Shown here: positions 32,513 to 43,526 of the stretch, piece by piece
Position numbering within the stretch: position 1 is the stretch's first letter
How the letters are laid out: every line of letters starts with the position of its first letter
NCBI GenBank assembly: GCA_963704975.1
Contig: CAVPIK010000002.1
Location: 1-64,000, forward strand
Source of the DNA: JAGNDO01 sp963704975
GTDB lineage: Bacteria > Chloroflexota > Anaerolineae > Caldilineales > Caldilineaceae
Direction of reading: 5' to 3'
Length of the DNA: 64,000 nucleotides
Translations under genes and position numbers: made by a program
The notes under the pieces: generated by a model
What the model saw: the letters and a program-made list of their open reading frames with translations, nothing else
Told to the model about the DNA's origin: nothing
Database searches by the model: none

Positions 32513-33367
32513 ATGTTTGGTTCCGGATTGCTCAAGGGTCTGGGCGTTACCATGAAGCATCTCGTCGATACGTTTGTCGACGATTTCCAGAAAGTGCCGA
32601 GCCGCTATGCCAACAGCCAGGAGATCGATGGCAAGCGTAAGGTCATGCGCCAACCTCTTAACCAGGAAGGTCTGCTGACCATCCAGTATCCCGAGGAGAA
32701 GCGGATTCCGCCCGAGCGCTTCCGCTATATCCCCATGCTGCTGTGGGACACGGACGCCGACGAAGATCGCTGCACCGCCTGTGGCATCTGCGCCAAGGTC
32801 TGCCCGCCCCAGTGCATCTGGATTGTGCGGGACAGCGACGACGCCGGCAAGCCGGTCACCCGCCCGGCCGAATTCTACATCGACGCCAGCATCTGCATGA
32901 GTTGTGGCTTCTGCGCCGAGTTCTGCCCCTTCGACGCCATCAAGATGAACCACGACTACGAGCTGGCCGTCTACGACCGCTATCCCCAACTGGTCTATGA
33001 CAAAACCGAGCTGACCGTGCCCATCGAGTATTACGCCGCCCTGTGGCCCACCCAATATGCCGCCGAGGAAACTCGACGCAAGCAAGAGGCCGAGGAGAAG
33101 CGGGCCAAGGAAGAAGCCAAGGCCGCCGCTGCCGCCGCCAAGGCCAAAGCCGCTGCCGCATCTGACGACAAGCCCCAGGCCGAGAAGAAAACGCGCACCC
33201 CCGAAGAGATGGAAGAGATGAAGCAAAAGGCCCGAGAAAAGGCCGCCGCTGCCAAGGCCAAAGCCGCTGACGGTGGAGATGCCGAAGCGGACGCCAAAAA
33301 GGCCCGCATGGAAGAGTTGAAGCGCAAGGCTCAAGAAAAGGCCAAACAGCGCAAGGCAGAGCAATAG
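32513..33367 (+). CDS. nuoI: NADH-quinone oxidoreductase subunit I with long charged C-terminal tail
   Basis: A 284-residue protein. Two [4Fe-4S] motifs: C87, C90, C93, C97 (CTACGICAKVC) and C128, C131, C134, C138 (CMSCGFCAEFC), carrying electrons along the peripheral arm. The conserved region ends near residue 184. Another 100 residues follow, almost only Ala, Lys, Glu and Arg, predicted helical coiled coil; ordinary NuoI lacks this. GGGGAGG lies upstream. No further nuo gene follows. Confidence 0.93.
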   Translation: MFGSGLLKGLGVTMKHLVDTFVDDFQKVPSRYANSQEIDGKRKVMRQPLNQEGLLTIQYPEEKRIPPERFRYIPMLLWDTDADEDRCTACGICAKVCPPQCIWIVRDSDDAGKPVTRPAEFYIDASICMSCGFCAEFCPFDAIKMNHDYELAVYDRYPQLVYDKTELTVPIEYYAALWPTQYAAEETRRKQEAEEKRAKEEAKAAAAAAKAKAAAASDDKPQAEKKTRTPEEMEEMKQKAREKAAAAKAKAADGGDAEADAKKARMEELKRKAQEKAKQRKAEQ

Positions 33368-33536
33368 CCACACCCGTCCATCCTTCCCCACATCTGGGGG
33401 GCGGGATGGTTCGCAGCCTGTCTCGGCTCGACGGAACCAGGGTGGCCCCACTTCGCCACAACAAAGCCGGACTTGCCGATGGCGGGTCCGGCTTTTCGAT
33501 CAGTTTTGCACAGTGCCAACATGACTTCCCTGCAAA

Positions 33537-33606
33537 AACCACGAATGACATGAATGACACGAATTTTCCTCAGAAATAATTCGTAGAATTGGTGAAATTC
33601 GTGGTT
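33537..33606. repeat. Palindrome of ACCACGAAT/ATTCGTGGT units, copy 2
   Basis: AACCACGAATGACATGAATG on the left, ATTCGTAGAATTGGTGAAAT and TCGTGGTT on the right. Related to the copy at 30481. The 170 bases before it (33368-33536) show no gene. Confidence 0.75.
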
Positions 33607-33646
33607 CTCACGTAGAGTCTAACAACTATTTGAAAGGAGACCACCC

Positions 33647-34339
33647 ATGACCGTCACCTTCACCTATTACGGACATTCCACATTCGGGATTGATGTAGAC
33701 GGGACTCGATTTGTTGTCGATCCCTTTTTCGCCCCCAATAGTCCGGTGGCCCCGGTGACCGCCGACCAGATCGAGTGCGATGTCATGCTGCTCACCCACG
33801 GCCACGGGGACCATGTCGCCGATGCCGTTTCCATTGCCAAGCGCACAGGCTGCCAGGTGATCGCCAACTTCGAGGTCTGCAATTGGCTGGGGGCCAAAGG
33901 GGTCGAGAATACGCATGGCATGAACCCCGGCGGCGGTTATAACTTCCCCTTTGGCCGGGTCAAGATGACCATTGCCCATCACAGCAGCAGTATGCCCGAT
34001 GGCAGCTATGGCGGCGTGCCCGGCGGCTTTTTGATTCACTTTAACGAGGGCACGGATGTCTATCTGGCCGGGGACACGGCGCTGACCTATGACATGCGTC
34101 TGATCGGCGAGGCCGGCGGCGTGGACGTGGCCGCCCTGCCCATCGGTGACAACTTCACCATGGGGCCGGAGGATGCCGTGATCGCCGCCCAGTTTGTGGG
34201 GGCCAAAAAGGTGATCCCCATCCACTACAACACCTGGCCGCCCATCGCCCAGGATGCCCACGCCTTCGCCCGGGCCTTGGAGATGGAGGCGGGCATCGAG
34301 TGTGTGGTGATGGCCCCTGGGGACATCGTAAAAGTTTAG
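33647..34339 (+). CDS. UPF0173 metal-dependent hydrolase (metallo-beta-lactamase fold)
   Basis: A 230-residue protein with the metal-binding signature HGHGDH (LLTHGHGDHVADA) and further ligands in IAHHSSS, AGDTAL and IPIHYNTWP. It fits the UPF0173/YtkL-type family of metallo-beta-lactamase-fold hydrolases; natural substrate not established. AAAGGAGA precedes the ATG. No signal peptide, so cytosolic. A terminator follows 21 bases after its stop. Confidence 0.92.
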   Translation: MTVTFTYYGHSTFGIDVDGTRFVVDPFFAPNSPVAPVTADQIECDVMLLTHGHGDHVADAVSIAKRTGCQVIANFEVCNWLGAKGVENTHGMNPGGGYNFPFGRVKMTIAHHSSSMPDGSYGGVPGGFLIHFNEGTDVYLAGDTALTYDMRLIGEAGGVDVAALPIGDNFTMGPEDAVIAAQFVGAKKVIPIHYNTWPPIAQDAHAFARALEMEAGIECVVMAPGDIVKV

Positions 34340-34360
34340 CTTGTCGGTTGTACAGAACTG

Positions 34361-34421
34361 TTTTTGGCGGAACCGCTTTCGCACCTGCCGTCCGGGATGG
34401 GTGCAAAGCTTCCGCCAAAAA
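34361..34421 (+). terminator. Long intrinsic terminator hairpin
   Basis: TTTTTGGCGGAA and its complement at the base, then a second stem GCTTTCGCACC/GGGTGCAAAGC. A-run and T-run at opposite ends make it usable in both directions. It closes the UPF0173 gene. Confidence 0.8.
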
Positions 34422-34478
34422 AGCATGAATCTTTTTGAGAATGTGTTGCGAACGATTTGACGAAAAAGGGAGACACGG

Positions 34479-34965
34479 ATGGGAACTGCTGTTGCGTGGA
34501 TTGCGTTGATTTTGGGCGGGGCGGCCCTGTTTTTGGTCTGGAAATTGGGCGTGGATCTCTGCCACGGCCAATCGCCGCTTGGATCGATATAACCGCTCGC
34601 TGTATGAGGCCGGAGACCAGATCCGCAAATTGGAAGAAAAGCTGGCCGAGACCACAGCCATCCTGCGGGTAGAGATGATGCACCAAGGCAGCCCCATCAC
34701 CGTGCGCCCGGAGATGACCGTGGGCCAGGTGACCGCCCTGCATCCCCAGGCCGGGCAGATTCTGGCCGGGATGCACATCGGCGGGTGCAGCAGTTGCGCC
34801 GCCAACCCGGACGAAACCCTGGCCCAGATCTGCGCCGACAACGGGTTGGATCTGAGCAATGTGCTGGGCAATCTGAACAGCCTGTTTCAGGTTGGAATGG
34901 CCCCAAGCAACGGCGGCAGTCGCCTTCCCCAGCCGGTCAAAGTGCCGAATATCGAGTTGATGTAA
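34479..34965 (+). CDS. Membrane-anchored DUF1858 protein (one frameshift)
   Basis: The reconstructed protein is 161 residues: one N-terminal transmembrane helix (AWIALILGGAALFLVWKLGV), a coiled-coil stretch (about 27-65), then a DUF1858 domain beginning ITVRPEMTVGQVTALHP with the paired cysteines GGCSSCAANP. DUF1858 proteins are linked to hybrid-cluster or Fe-S proteins; the Cys pair may bind a cluster or act in redox. An extra T near 34557 breaks the frame after the helix. GGGAG precedes the ATG. Confidence 0.8.
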
Positions 34966-35069
34966 CTATTCGCCCCGCCCCCCTAGCCCCCCAACCTTGG
35001 GGGGAACTGTCCACGACCTCCCCCAGAATTGGGGGCCGGGGGGCAAAGGGGTAACGGTTGCGAGTTGAT
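34953..35069. repeat. GC-rich palindromic element, family A copy 4
   Basis: The core (about 34973-35046) matches copies 3 and 5 closely, including GGGGGGAACTGTCCA and CCTCCCCCAGAATTGGGGG. Only a 9-base direct repeat CGAGTTGAT is visible at 34953-34961 and 35061-35069, possibly the decayed remnant of a longer one. Confidence 0.75.
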
Positions 35070-35136
35070 CTCTTTCTAACGTACCAAGCGCACCCAACCA
35101 TTGCGCCTGGGAGGTAGTGACCAAGGACGAAGAGCT

Positions 35137-35529
35137 ATGAGTCCAAAAACAGAACTGATCTTTCCGGCTTATTTGATCTCCAGCTTGCGGGATCTGCGCG
35201 GCGAAAAGTGGCAGCGCTTGGTGGACCGGACCGCCAGATTGCCCGAAACCCACCCCGAATCCCTGGCCTTCACCCTGATGATGGTGGAGTTGGATGGGTG
35301 TATGCGCTGCAACAGCACCAGCTATAAATTCCTGCGCGGCTGCGCGGCCTGTGCCGCCCAAACCGTACAGTCCTTCAAAGGCACGGACGAAGATCTGCTG
35401 GACATGTACGAACAGGCCCAGCGAGATCTGGACGCCGGTGTCCTGCATCAAATTGACTGGGACGCGCCCCGGGTCCGCGAGATCCGCCTGGTGGACATCG
35501 AGCGGGATAGCCTCTCCGTGGTAGCTTAA
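35137..35529 (+). CDS. Uncharacterised Cys-rich cytosolic protein (130 aa)
   Basis: A 130-residue protein of unknown family. Five cysteines cluster in the middle: LDGCMRCNSTSYKFLRGCAACA, suggesting a bound metal or Fe-S cluster. N- and C-terminal regions are helical. The start at 35137 follows AAGGACGAAGAGCT; upstream frame overlaps the repeat. It follows the DUF1858 gene, with a mobile palindrome between them, so they may once have been one unit. Confidence 0.7.
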   Translation: MSPKTELIFPAYLISSLRDLRGEKWQRLVDRTARLPETHPESLAFTLMMVELDGCMRCNSTSYKFLRGCAACAAQTVQSFKGTDEDLLDMYEQAQRDLDAGVLHQIDWDAPRVREIRLVDIERDSLSVVA

Positions 35530-35620
35530 GGTGAGCGGATGAAAGGGGAAAGGGTGAGGGGGTGACACGGACTTGTCCATGTCACCCCCTCACCCTTTCC
35601 CCCCTTCACCCGCTCATTAA
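35526..35620. repeat. Long palindrome between two plus-strand genes
   Basis: Arms of about 40 bases: AAAGGGTGAGGGGGTGACA pairs with TGTCACCCCCTCACCCTTT, then imperfect outer pairing out to TTAA. The left end overlaps the preceding stop codon. Confidence 0.75.
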
Positions 35621-35635
35621 ACACAGGATGACTTC

Positions 35636-36966
35636 ATGACAACAACCCCACCCCAAACCGCCCCCCGGCGCATCGCCATCATCGGCGGCGGCATCGCCGG
35701 GCTGAGCGCGGCCTATGATCTGACCAAGCCCGGCGCGGCCCCGGCCCAGGTGACGGTCTTCGAGGCCGGTCCCGTGCTGGGCGGATTGGCGGCGGGCTTC
35801 AAGGGCCGCCCCACCTGGGATTGGCCCCTGGAACACTTTTACCATCACCTCTTCACCAACGACGACGCCATCATCGGCCTGACCGCAGAACTGGGCCTCT
35901 CCGACTCTGCTGGAAATCCACCGGCCCAACACGGTCATCCACTGCCAGGGCGACGACTACCAGTTGGACAGCCCCCTCTCCGTGCTCAAATTCCCCCTCA
36001 TCCCGTTCATCGACCGCCTGCGCATGGGCATGGTGATCGCCTATCTGCGCTATCACCCCCTCAAGCCCTGGCAAAAGTTCGACAAACTGCTGGCGGACCA
36101 ATGGATGCGCAAATGGATGGGCCGGGCCGCCTACGAGACCATCTGGCAGCCCATGCTTCAGGGCAAGTTTGGGCCGCATTATGAGGAGGTCAACCTAGCC
36201 TGGTTTTGGGCCAGAATTGTGAAACGGACGCCTAGCCTGGGCTACTACCGGGGGGGCTTCCAGGCCTTTGTGGATGGATTGGCCGATCGGGTGCGGGGCC
36301 AAGGGGTGGACATCCACACGTCGCCCGCCGGTGCAGGCCATCCGCCCGGCCGCGGACGGCGGCTTCACCGTGACCGTGGCCGACCAGCCCCCAGCCCACT
36401 TCGACGCCGTGCTCAGCACGGTCAGCCCCGGCTTGATGGCGAAGATGGCCCCGGATCTGCCCGCGGCCTATTTGGGCCAGTTGGCCAAGCTCAAAAGCAT
36501 GGGCGCGGTGGTCTTGACCGTGGCCCTGGACCGCCAACTCACCCCAAACATCTATTGGAACAACATCCCCAAGCGAGAGGGACTGCCCTTCCTGGCCCTG
36601 GTGGAGCACACCAACATGATCGACCCGGCCCACTACGCCGGGGACCATCTGCTCTATTTGGGCGACTATTTGGACCCGGACCACCCCCACTTCAGCATGG
36701 ACGCCGACCAACTCCTGGCCAAATTCCTGCCCGCCCTCACCCGCTTCAACCCGGATTTTGACCCCAGTTGGGTCACCGGGGCCTGGCTGCACAAGGCGAC
36801 CTATGCCCAACCCGTCCCCCCCGTGGGCTACGCCGCCATGATCCCGGACATCCGCACCCCCCTCCCCGGCCTCTTCTTCGCCTCCATGAGCCAAGTCTAC
36901 CCCTGGGATCGGGGCACGAACTACGCCGTGGAGATCGGGCGGCGGGCCGCGGGGATGATGGCGTAA
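35636..36966 (+). CDS. NAD(P)/FAD-dependent amine-oxidase-type oxidoreductase (two frameshifts)
   Basis: The reconstructed protein is 442 residues. The N-terminal FAD dinucleotide motif is IAIIGGGIAGLSAAYDL, then EAGPVLGGLA. The C-terminal FAD segment is PGLFFASMSQVYPWDRGTNYAVEIG. This is the protoporphyrinogen oxidase/phytoene desaturase/HpnE-like superfamily; the exact reaction cannot be read from sequence. Extra bases near 35912 and 36333 break the frame. It is followed by Mrp with about 220 bases between that contain an imperfect palindrome and AACCAATC repeats. Confidence 0.82.
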
Positions 36967-37185
36967 CGAGTGAGTAACGAGTAATGAACGTGATCGCACG
37001 CTCATACTCATTACATCTCGACCCAACCGTATCGCCGCCTACAACATCGAGCGGCGAAACCGGTCACAATAAACCAACATCGGCAACTGAAACTATTCTT
37101 GACCCAAGGCATCCAAACCATGTACCCTGTGCAAGGTCAAGAATCAACCAATCAACCAATCAACATCTTTTGACGAGGAACAGTC

Positions 37186-38242
37186 ATGTTTGGAAAAAAG
37201 AACACCGGCATCACCGAAGCGGCCGTGAGTCAGGCCCTGAGCACCGTGATCGAGCCGGAACTGCACCAGGATCTGATCACCTTGGACATGGTGAAAGAGA
37301 TCACCATCAGCGGCGGCAACGTGGGCTTCACGGTGGTGCTCACCACCCCGGCCTGCCCTCTGCGCGGCCAGATCGAGGACGCCTGTATCGCCGCGGTGAT
37401 GACCGTGCCCGGCGTGGAGGCGGTGAACGTGAACTTCACCTCCGTGGTGCGCACGGACAGCCGCATCATGAACAAACTCAACATCCCGGTCAAGAATGTG
37501 ATCGCGGTCAGCAGCGGCAAGGGCGGGCGTGGGCAAGAGCACCCTCAGCGTCAACCTGGCCGTCAGCCTGGCCCTGGAAGGGGCCAAGGTGGGCATCATG
37601 GACGCGGACGTCTACGGCCCCAACATCCCCATGATGATGGGGCTGAGCGGCCCGCCCTCCGTGCGCAACGGCAAGATGGTGCCCCAGACCGCCTATGGCG
37701 TGGAGACCATCTCCATGGGCTATCTCATGCCCGAAGGCGAGGCCGTGGTGTGGCGGGGCCCCATGCTGCACGGGGCCATCCGCCAGTTTTTGACCGACGT
37801 GGCCTGGGGCGAACTGGACTATCTGGTCGTGGACCTGCCCCCGGGCACGGGCGACGCCCAGCTCACCCTGGCCCAGAGCGTGCCCATCACCGGCGGGGTG
37901 ATCATCACCACGCCCCAGCAGGTCTCGGTCAGCGATGCCCGGCGGGGTGCCGCGGCCTTCAAGAAGCTGGACGTGCCCATCCTGGGCATTGTGGAGAACA
38001 TGGCCGGTGACATCTTCGGCTCCGGCGGCGGCATGGAGGCGGCCAAACTCCTGGGCGTGGACTTCATCGGCCGCGTCAGCCTGGACCCCAACATCCGCAT
38101 AGGCGGGGACGCCGGCACCCCCATCGTCATCTCCCACCCGGACAGCGAGACGGCCAAAGCCTTCCGCCACATCGCCCGCATCACCGCCGCGTTGTTGAGT
38201 GTGCAGGCGCAGGCGCCGGATCCCCAGTTGGAGATCATTTAG
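37186..38242 (+). CDS. Mrp/NBP35-family Fe-S carrier ATPase (one frameshift)
   Basis: The reconstructed protein is 351 residues. N-terminal MIP18/DUF59 domain (about 1-95) with CPLRGQI, then the deviant Walker A SSGKGGVGKST, switch MDADVYGPNIPMMMG, PPGTGDAQL and ENMAGDIFG. The family binds a [4Fe-4S] cluster and ATP and passes clusters to targets, possibly nuo and fdh clusters here. The usual C-terminal CxxC is not visible. An extra G near 37528 lies inside Walker A (GGGCGTGG). A terminator follows. Confidence 0.9.
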
Positions 38243-38270
38243 TTGATTGGTTGATTGGTTGATTTCTAAG

Positions 38271-38308
38271 GGGTGCCGGGGTTGATCTCCGGCACCCTTT
38301 TTGTTTTG
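38271..38308 (+). terminator. Intrinsic terminator after Mrp gene
   Basis: GGGTGCCGG, short loop, CCGGCACCC followed by TTTTTGTTTT, 28 bases after the stop. Confidence 0.9.
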
Positions 38309-38309
38309 G

Positions 38310-38349
38310 TTGACACGTCATTTGTTTGGCGCTACACTCAATGAAGTGT
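38310..38349 (+). promoter_or_regulatory. Near-consensus promoter and operator of second toxin-antitoxin pair
   Basis: TTGACA (38310-38315), 17 bases, TACACT (38333-38338). The -10 overlaps an inverted repeat ACACT-N6-AGTGT (38334-38349), a likely antitoxin operator. The promoter abuts the preceding terminator. Confidence 0.8.
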
Positions 38350-38380
38350 ATTTGGCTTTGTGCGTGATGGATGGAGGTAG

Positions 38381-38695
38381 ATGATGACGACTATGACCCC
38401 AATTGCTGAGATTGAACAGCAACTCAACCAAGCACTGAATCGGGCCGTTACCAACCGAGAGGATGTGGTGGTCGAACGGCAAGGTCAGGAGGCGGCAGTG
38501 ATCCTGACTATTGAACGATATACGGAATTGATTGAGGCTGAAAAGGACAGGGCGCGCCATCGATTGCGAGAGGCGCTGGATGTGGTCTATGAGGCCACAA
38601 GCGATATCCCGGCAGAAGAGATGGATCAAATGATCCAAGAATCGATCCAAGCTTCCCGACAGGCAAGGAACTCATCGAATGCGGGTCATTCTTGA
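38381..38695 (+). CDS. Antitoxin, Phd/YefM-like
   Basis: A 104-residue protein (from ATGATG) with an N-terminal region VVVERQGQEAAVILTIERYTELIE like Phd/YefM prevent-host-death antitoxins and an acidic helical C-terminus (SDIPAEEMDQMIQESI) suited to neutralise a basic toxin. GGAGGT precedes the start. It overlaps the next gene by 17 bases. Unrelated in sequence to the antitoxin at 20.4 kb. Confidence 0.8.
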   Translation: MMTTMTPIAEIEQQLNQALNRAVTNREDVVVERQGQEAAVILTIERYTELIEAEKDRARHRLREALDVVYEATSDIPAEEMDQMIQESIQASRQARNSSNAGHS

Positions 38696-39098
38696 TACCA
38701 GTGTGATCGTCAGCGGTCTTATCTCGCCCTACAGTCCACCTGCCAAGGTCGTTGCTCTTTGGCAACAGGGAACTATTCAGTTGCTCTATTCCGCAGAGAT
38801 ATTTGCTGAACTTCAAGACGTCTTGCATCGCCAGTGGCTGCAGCAAAGACTTGCCCATAGACCCAATCGGATTCCTGATTTCTTGACATCTGTCGTGATC
38901 TTGGGTGAGATTATCAGCGGGGAGCTTGACGTTTCAGGCCAGGTGCGAGATCCCAATGATGAGATGTTCCTAACCTGCGCGGCGTTGGGTTCCGCTGACT
39001 ATCTTATCAGTGGGGACAAGGACTTGCTTGTTCTGGGCAGCTTTGGCCCTACGCGGATCGTCTCTCCTGCTGATTTCCTGTTGGCAATGGGCTGGTGA
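38679..39098 (+). CDS. PIN-family toxin component
   Basis: A 139-residue protein matching the 'putative toxin-antitoxin PIN family' (COG1569-like): MRVILDTSVIVSGLISPYS with the first catalytic Asp, the E of AEIFAELQDVL, RDPNDEMFLTCAAL and the acidic LISGDKDLLVLGSF. Expected to be an RNase held inactive by the upstream antitoxin, to which it is coupled by overlap. A strong terminator follows. Intact. Confidence 0.88.
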   Translation: MRVILDTSVIVSGLISPYSPPAKVVALWQQGTIQLLYSAEIFAELQDVLHRQWLQQRLAHRPNRIPDFLTSVVILGEIISGELDVSGQVRDPNDEMFLTCAALGSADYLISGDKDLLVLGSFGPTRIVSPADFLLAMGW

Positions 39099-39124
39099 GA
39101 TCAAGGCTGTGCGCATGATAACTT

Positions 39125-39172
39125 AAAAGGGGCAGACGACCCAGTACCATCGGGTCGTCTGCCCCTTTTGTT
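39125..39172 (+). terminator. Intrinsic terminator after PIN toxin gene
   Basis: A perfect 18-base inverted repeat (AAAAGGGGCAGACGACCC and complement) with a 9-base loop, followed by TTTTGTTTTT. Confidence 0.92.
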
Positions 39173-39318
39173 TTTCCCAGATTTCCTTATGATGGATCGG
39201 TGAGGACCTTAACCCCACAGCAACGGGACCACAACCCCGCCGTCGTTTAATCACAGGAACAGCGCCCCTTCCGCCAAGTTCCTTCCGTCCCATCCGTCTC
39301 ATTCAAGGGAGCAACCCT

Positions 39319-41361
<2,043 letters not shown>

Positions 41362-41385
41362 GGGTTGGGTGGTTGGATAGTAAGA

Positions 41386-42321
41386 TCAGAAGCCCGGCTT
41401 TTTTGAAAAGCCGGGCTTCTTGCGTGTTCGGCGCTTTTGCCGGTTGATTCGCACCCCGTGGACTCGCAACCCCGCCAACTCCGCCACATCAAACACGTAC
41501 CGCTCTTTGCAGAAGTGACAGTCCACCACGGCCTCGCCTTCGGCGATCAGGATGTCCAGATCTTCTTTGGGCAGAATGCTGATGGCCTGCAAGGATCGCT
41601 CTCGGCTGCACCCGCAGCGGAAGGTGAGGGGGTGGGGGTCCAGCAGGTCGTAGGGGATGGGGCCGAAGACCCGGGCCAGGATCTGCTCCGGCGTTTCGCC
41701 GTCGGCCAGGAGGGTGGCGACGGGGGGCATGTCTTCGATCTGGACGATCATCTGGCGCAGGGCGGCTTGGTCATAGCCGGGCATGACTTGGATCATGAGG
41801 CCGCCGGCCACCATCAGCCGGCCCTGGTCGTCCACGGGCGCGCCGACCTCGACCATGGAGGGGATCTGTTCGGACTTGTCCAGATAGGCGACCAGTTCTT
41901 GGTCCAGTTCGCCGCTTTCCAGGGCCACCACGCCTTCCACCAGATCCTTCAGCCCCACATCTTTGACCACCCGCAGCAGGCCGTTGCGCCCCAGGGCCTC
42001 GGCCACATCCTCCGGGCCGATGGGCAGGGGCCAGGGCACGCCCGGCTCCCCCACATAGCCGCGCAGATGGCCGTCGGCGTCGGTCTCGGTGACCATTTGG
42101 AGCAGGGGACCGTCCCCCTTGACCTTGAGGGCCATGCGGTGGCCCATTTTGATCTGCCCGCCCAGCAGGGCCGCGCCGGTCAGCCCATAGCCCAGGGCCG
42201 CGGTGGCCACGGGGGAGGCACCGTGGCGCTCGGCCAGGGTCAGGGTGACTTGGGTGGTGAGGCAAGCCAGGGCGCGGATGCCCGCTTCGTTGGCAAAGGC
42301 TCGAACAATATAGTCTTGCAT
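41386..42321 (-). CDS. hslO: Hsp33 redox-regulated chaperone
   Basis: A 311-residue protein. N-terminal MQDYIVRAFANEAGIRALA and the C-terminal zinc motif with CGCS and CHFC. Hsp33 releases zinc and becomes an active holdase on oxidative stress. The ATG at 42321 has GGAGGAA upstream; the frame is open farther back but starts there fit the family. The last codons (repeated KKPGF) and stop lie in a bidirectional terminator hairpin shared with the convergent HdrD-like gene. Confidence 0.93.
   Translation of the reverse strand: MQDYIVRAFANEAGIRALACLTTQVTLTLAERHGASPVATAALGYGLTGAALLGGQIKMGHRMALKVKGDGPLLQMVTETDADGHLRGYVGEPGVPWPLPIGPEDVAEALGRNGLLRVVKDVGLKDLVEGVVALESGELDQELVAYLDKSEQIPSMVEVGAPVDDQGRLMVAGGLMIQVMPGYDQAALRQMIVQIEDMPPVATLLADGETPEQILARVFGPIPYDLLDPHPLTFRCGCSRERSLQAISILPKEDLDILIAEGEAVVDCHFCKERYVFDVAELAGLRVHGVRINRQKRRTRKKPGFSKKPGF
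41388..41420. terminator. Bidirectional terminator overlapping the hslO stop codon
   Basis: Perfect 15-base arms (AGAAGCCCGGCTTTT and complement) with a 3-base loop between convergent genes. Because the hairpin is coding on the minus strand, hslO ends with a near-duplicated KKPGF. Confidence 0.85.
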
Positions 42322-42453
42322 GGGATGCGTTCCTCCAGCGATTGACAGGATAACCAGTGCTTCGTAGCGCGTCATTTTACCATAGATGGCGACCGGATCT
42401 GTAAGCCCCCAACCCCACGCCACAGGGAGCCCCCCAAACCCTACCACTTCCTC

Positions 42454-42482
42454 TTGCTACCCTTCCCCAAATCCTTTACAAT
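42454..42482 (+). promoter_or_regulatory. Candidate promoter of GNAT gene
   Basis: TTGCTA (42454-42459), 17 bases, TACAAT (42477-42482), 44 bases before the ATG at 42526. Confidence 0.6.
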
Positions 42483-42525
42483 AGCTCCATCAACCAACCA
42501 ACAATCAACAAATCAACAAACCATT

Positions 42526-43074
42526 ATGGGCCCCTTCAACACACCTCGCCTCTACCTCCGCCGCTTCCAGCTGGATGATCTGGAGGCGATTTGGACGCAG
42601 CTTTATCAAGATCGTGCGGTCTATGGCAACTATAGCGGCATCGGCGGCGACTATGCGGCGGTGGAAGAGCGGGTGCGCCACTATGCGTATCAGACCGAGA
42701 GCAGCGAGTTTGGCCGCCTGGCGGTCACCCTCAAAGCGGGCGGCACGCTGATCGGCCAGGTGCATCTGGACCCCCACCCCATCCTCACGGCGGATTTTGA
42801 CGGGGATGGGTTTGGCTTCAACCGGGTGGAGGTGGAGTTGGCCTTTGCGTTTGGCCGGGACTATTGGGGCCAGGGCTATGCCTATGAGGCCTGTCTGCCC
42901 CTGGTTGACTATGCCTTTAAGCGGCTGAAATTGCCCCGATTGGTGGGCGGCGTGGTGGCCGGCAACGAGCGCTCCGTTGCCCTGCACAAACGGCTGGGCT
43001 ATCGGGTGATCCCCAACCCGGACAAGCGTGACCCGGTCGGGCTGCTCACCATTCTGGACAACCCCGGTCTGTGA
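42526..43074 (+). CDS. GNAT-family N-acetyltransferase
   Basis: A 182-residue single-domain GNAT of the RimJ/RimL-like type: N-terminal NTPRLYLRRFQLDDLEAIW, acetyl-CoA loop region FGRDYWGQGYAYEAC and C-terminal VVAGNERSVALHKRLGYRVI. Acetylates an amine of unknown identity; cytosolic. The start at 42526 is chosen from homology; upstream frame is AT-rich repeat. A small Nfu N-domain gene follows after 13 bases. Confidence 0.88.
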   Translation: MGPFNTPRLYLRRFQLDDLEAIWTQLYQDRAVYGNYSGIGGDYAAVEERVRHYAYQTESSEFGRLAVTLKAGGTLIGQVHLDPHPILTADFDGDGFGFNRVEVELAFAFGRDYWGQGYAYEACLPLVDYAFKRLKLPRLVGGVVAGNERSVALHKRLGYRVIPNPDKRDPVGLLTILDNPGL

Positions 43075-43087
43075 TATACTGCATCCC

Positions 43088-43348
43088 ATGAACATCAAAA
43101 TCCAGGCCACACCCAACCCCAATGCCCTCAAATTCATCCTGCCGGAGAAGCATTTCCCCAAGCCGGTGAACATCTCCAGCCCGGAAGCCGCCGCGGACCA
43201 CCCCCTGGCCGCCCAGCTCATGGCCCTGGACGGGGTCTACAACGTCTTCATGGTCCAGGACTTCGTCACGGTCAACAAGCGGCCCGACGTGCCCTGGGAA
43301 CCCCTGCGGGATCAGGCCGAGGCGGTGATCTTGGCCTACTTTGGTTAA
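43088..43348 (+). CDS. Nfu N-terminal-domain protein
   Basis: An 86-residue protein beginning MNIKIQATPNPNALKFILP, the signature of the Nfu N-terminal domain. It lacks the CxxC-bearing NifU C-terminal domain, which is encoded separately here (25821-26141). The role is likely accessory to Fe-S carrier function. The start at 43088 follows the GNAT stop by 13 bases. Confidence 0.88.
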   Translation: MNIKIQATPNPNALKFILPEKHFPKPVNISSPEAAADHPLAAQLMALDGVYNVFMVQDFVTVNKRPDVPWEPLRDQAEAVILAYFG

Positions 43349-43352
43349 AAAG

Positions 43353-43458
43353 AACCCCCTCCAGCCTCCCCCAGTTTAGGGGAGGAGCTGGATCGCCGTA
43401 GCCGAAAGTTCGGACGCCGATCTGTCCTCCCCAAACTGGGGAGGGCTAGGGTGGGGTT
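43353..43458. repeat. Palindrome family B copy 2
   Basis: The reverse complement of this stretch aligns with 26174-26285 along its length, sharing ACCCCACCCTAGCCCTCCCCAG, ACAGATCG and CTGGGGGAGGCTGG. Imperfect hairpin; no flanking direct repeat seen. Confidence 0.75.
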
Positions 43459-43526
43459 GCTGTTCTTGAAAGAAGCGGGCGTTTCTTTATGGGTAGGGTA
43501 CCTGGGGGCTTGGCGACCTGGTTTCT

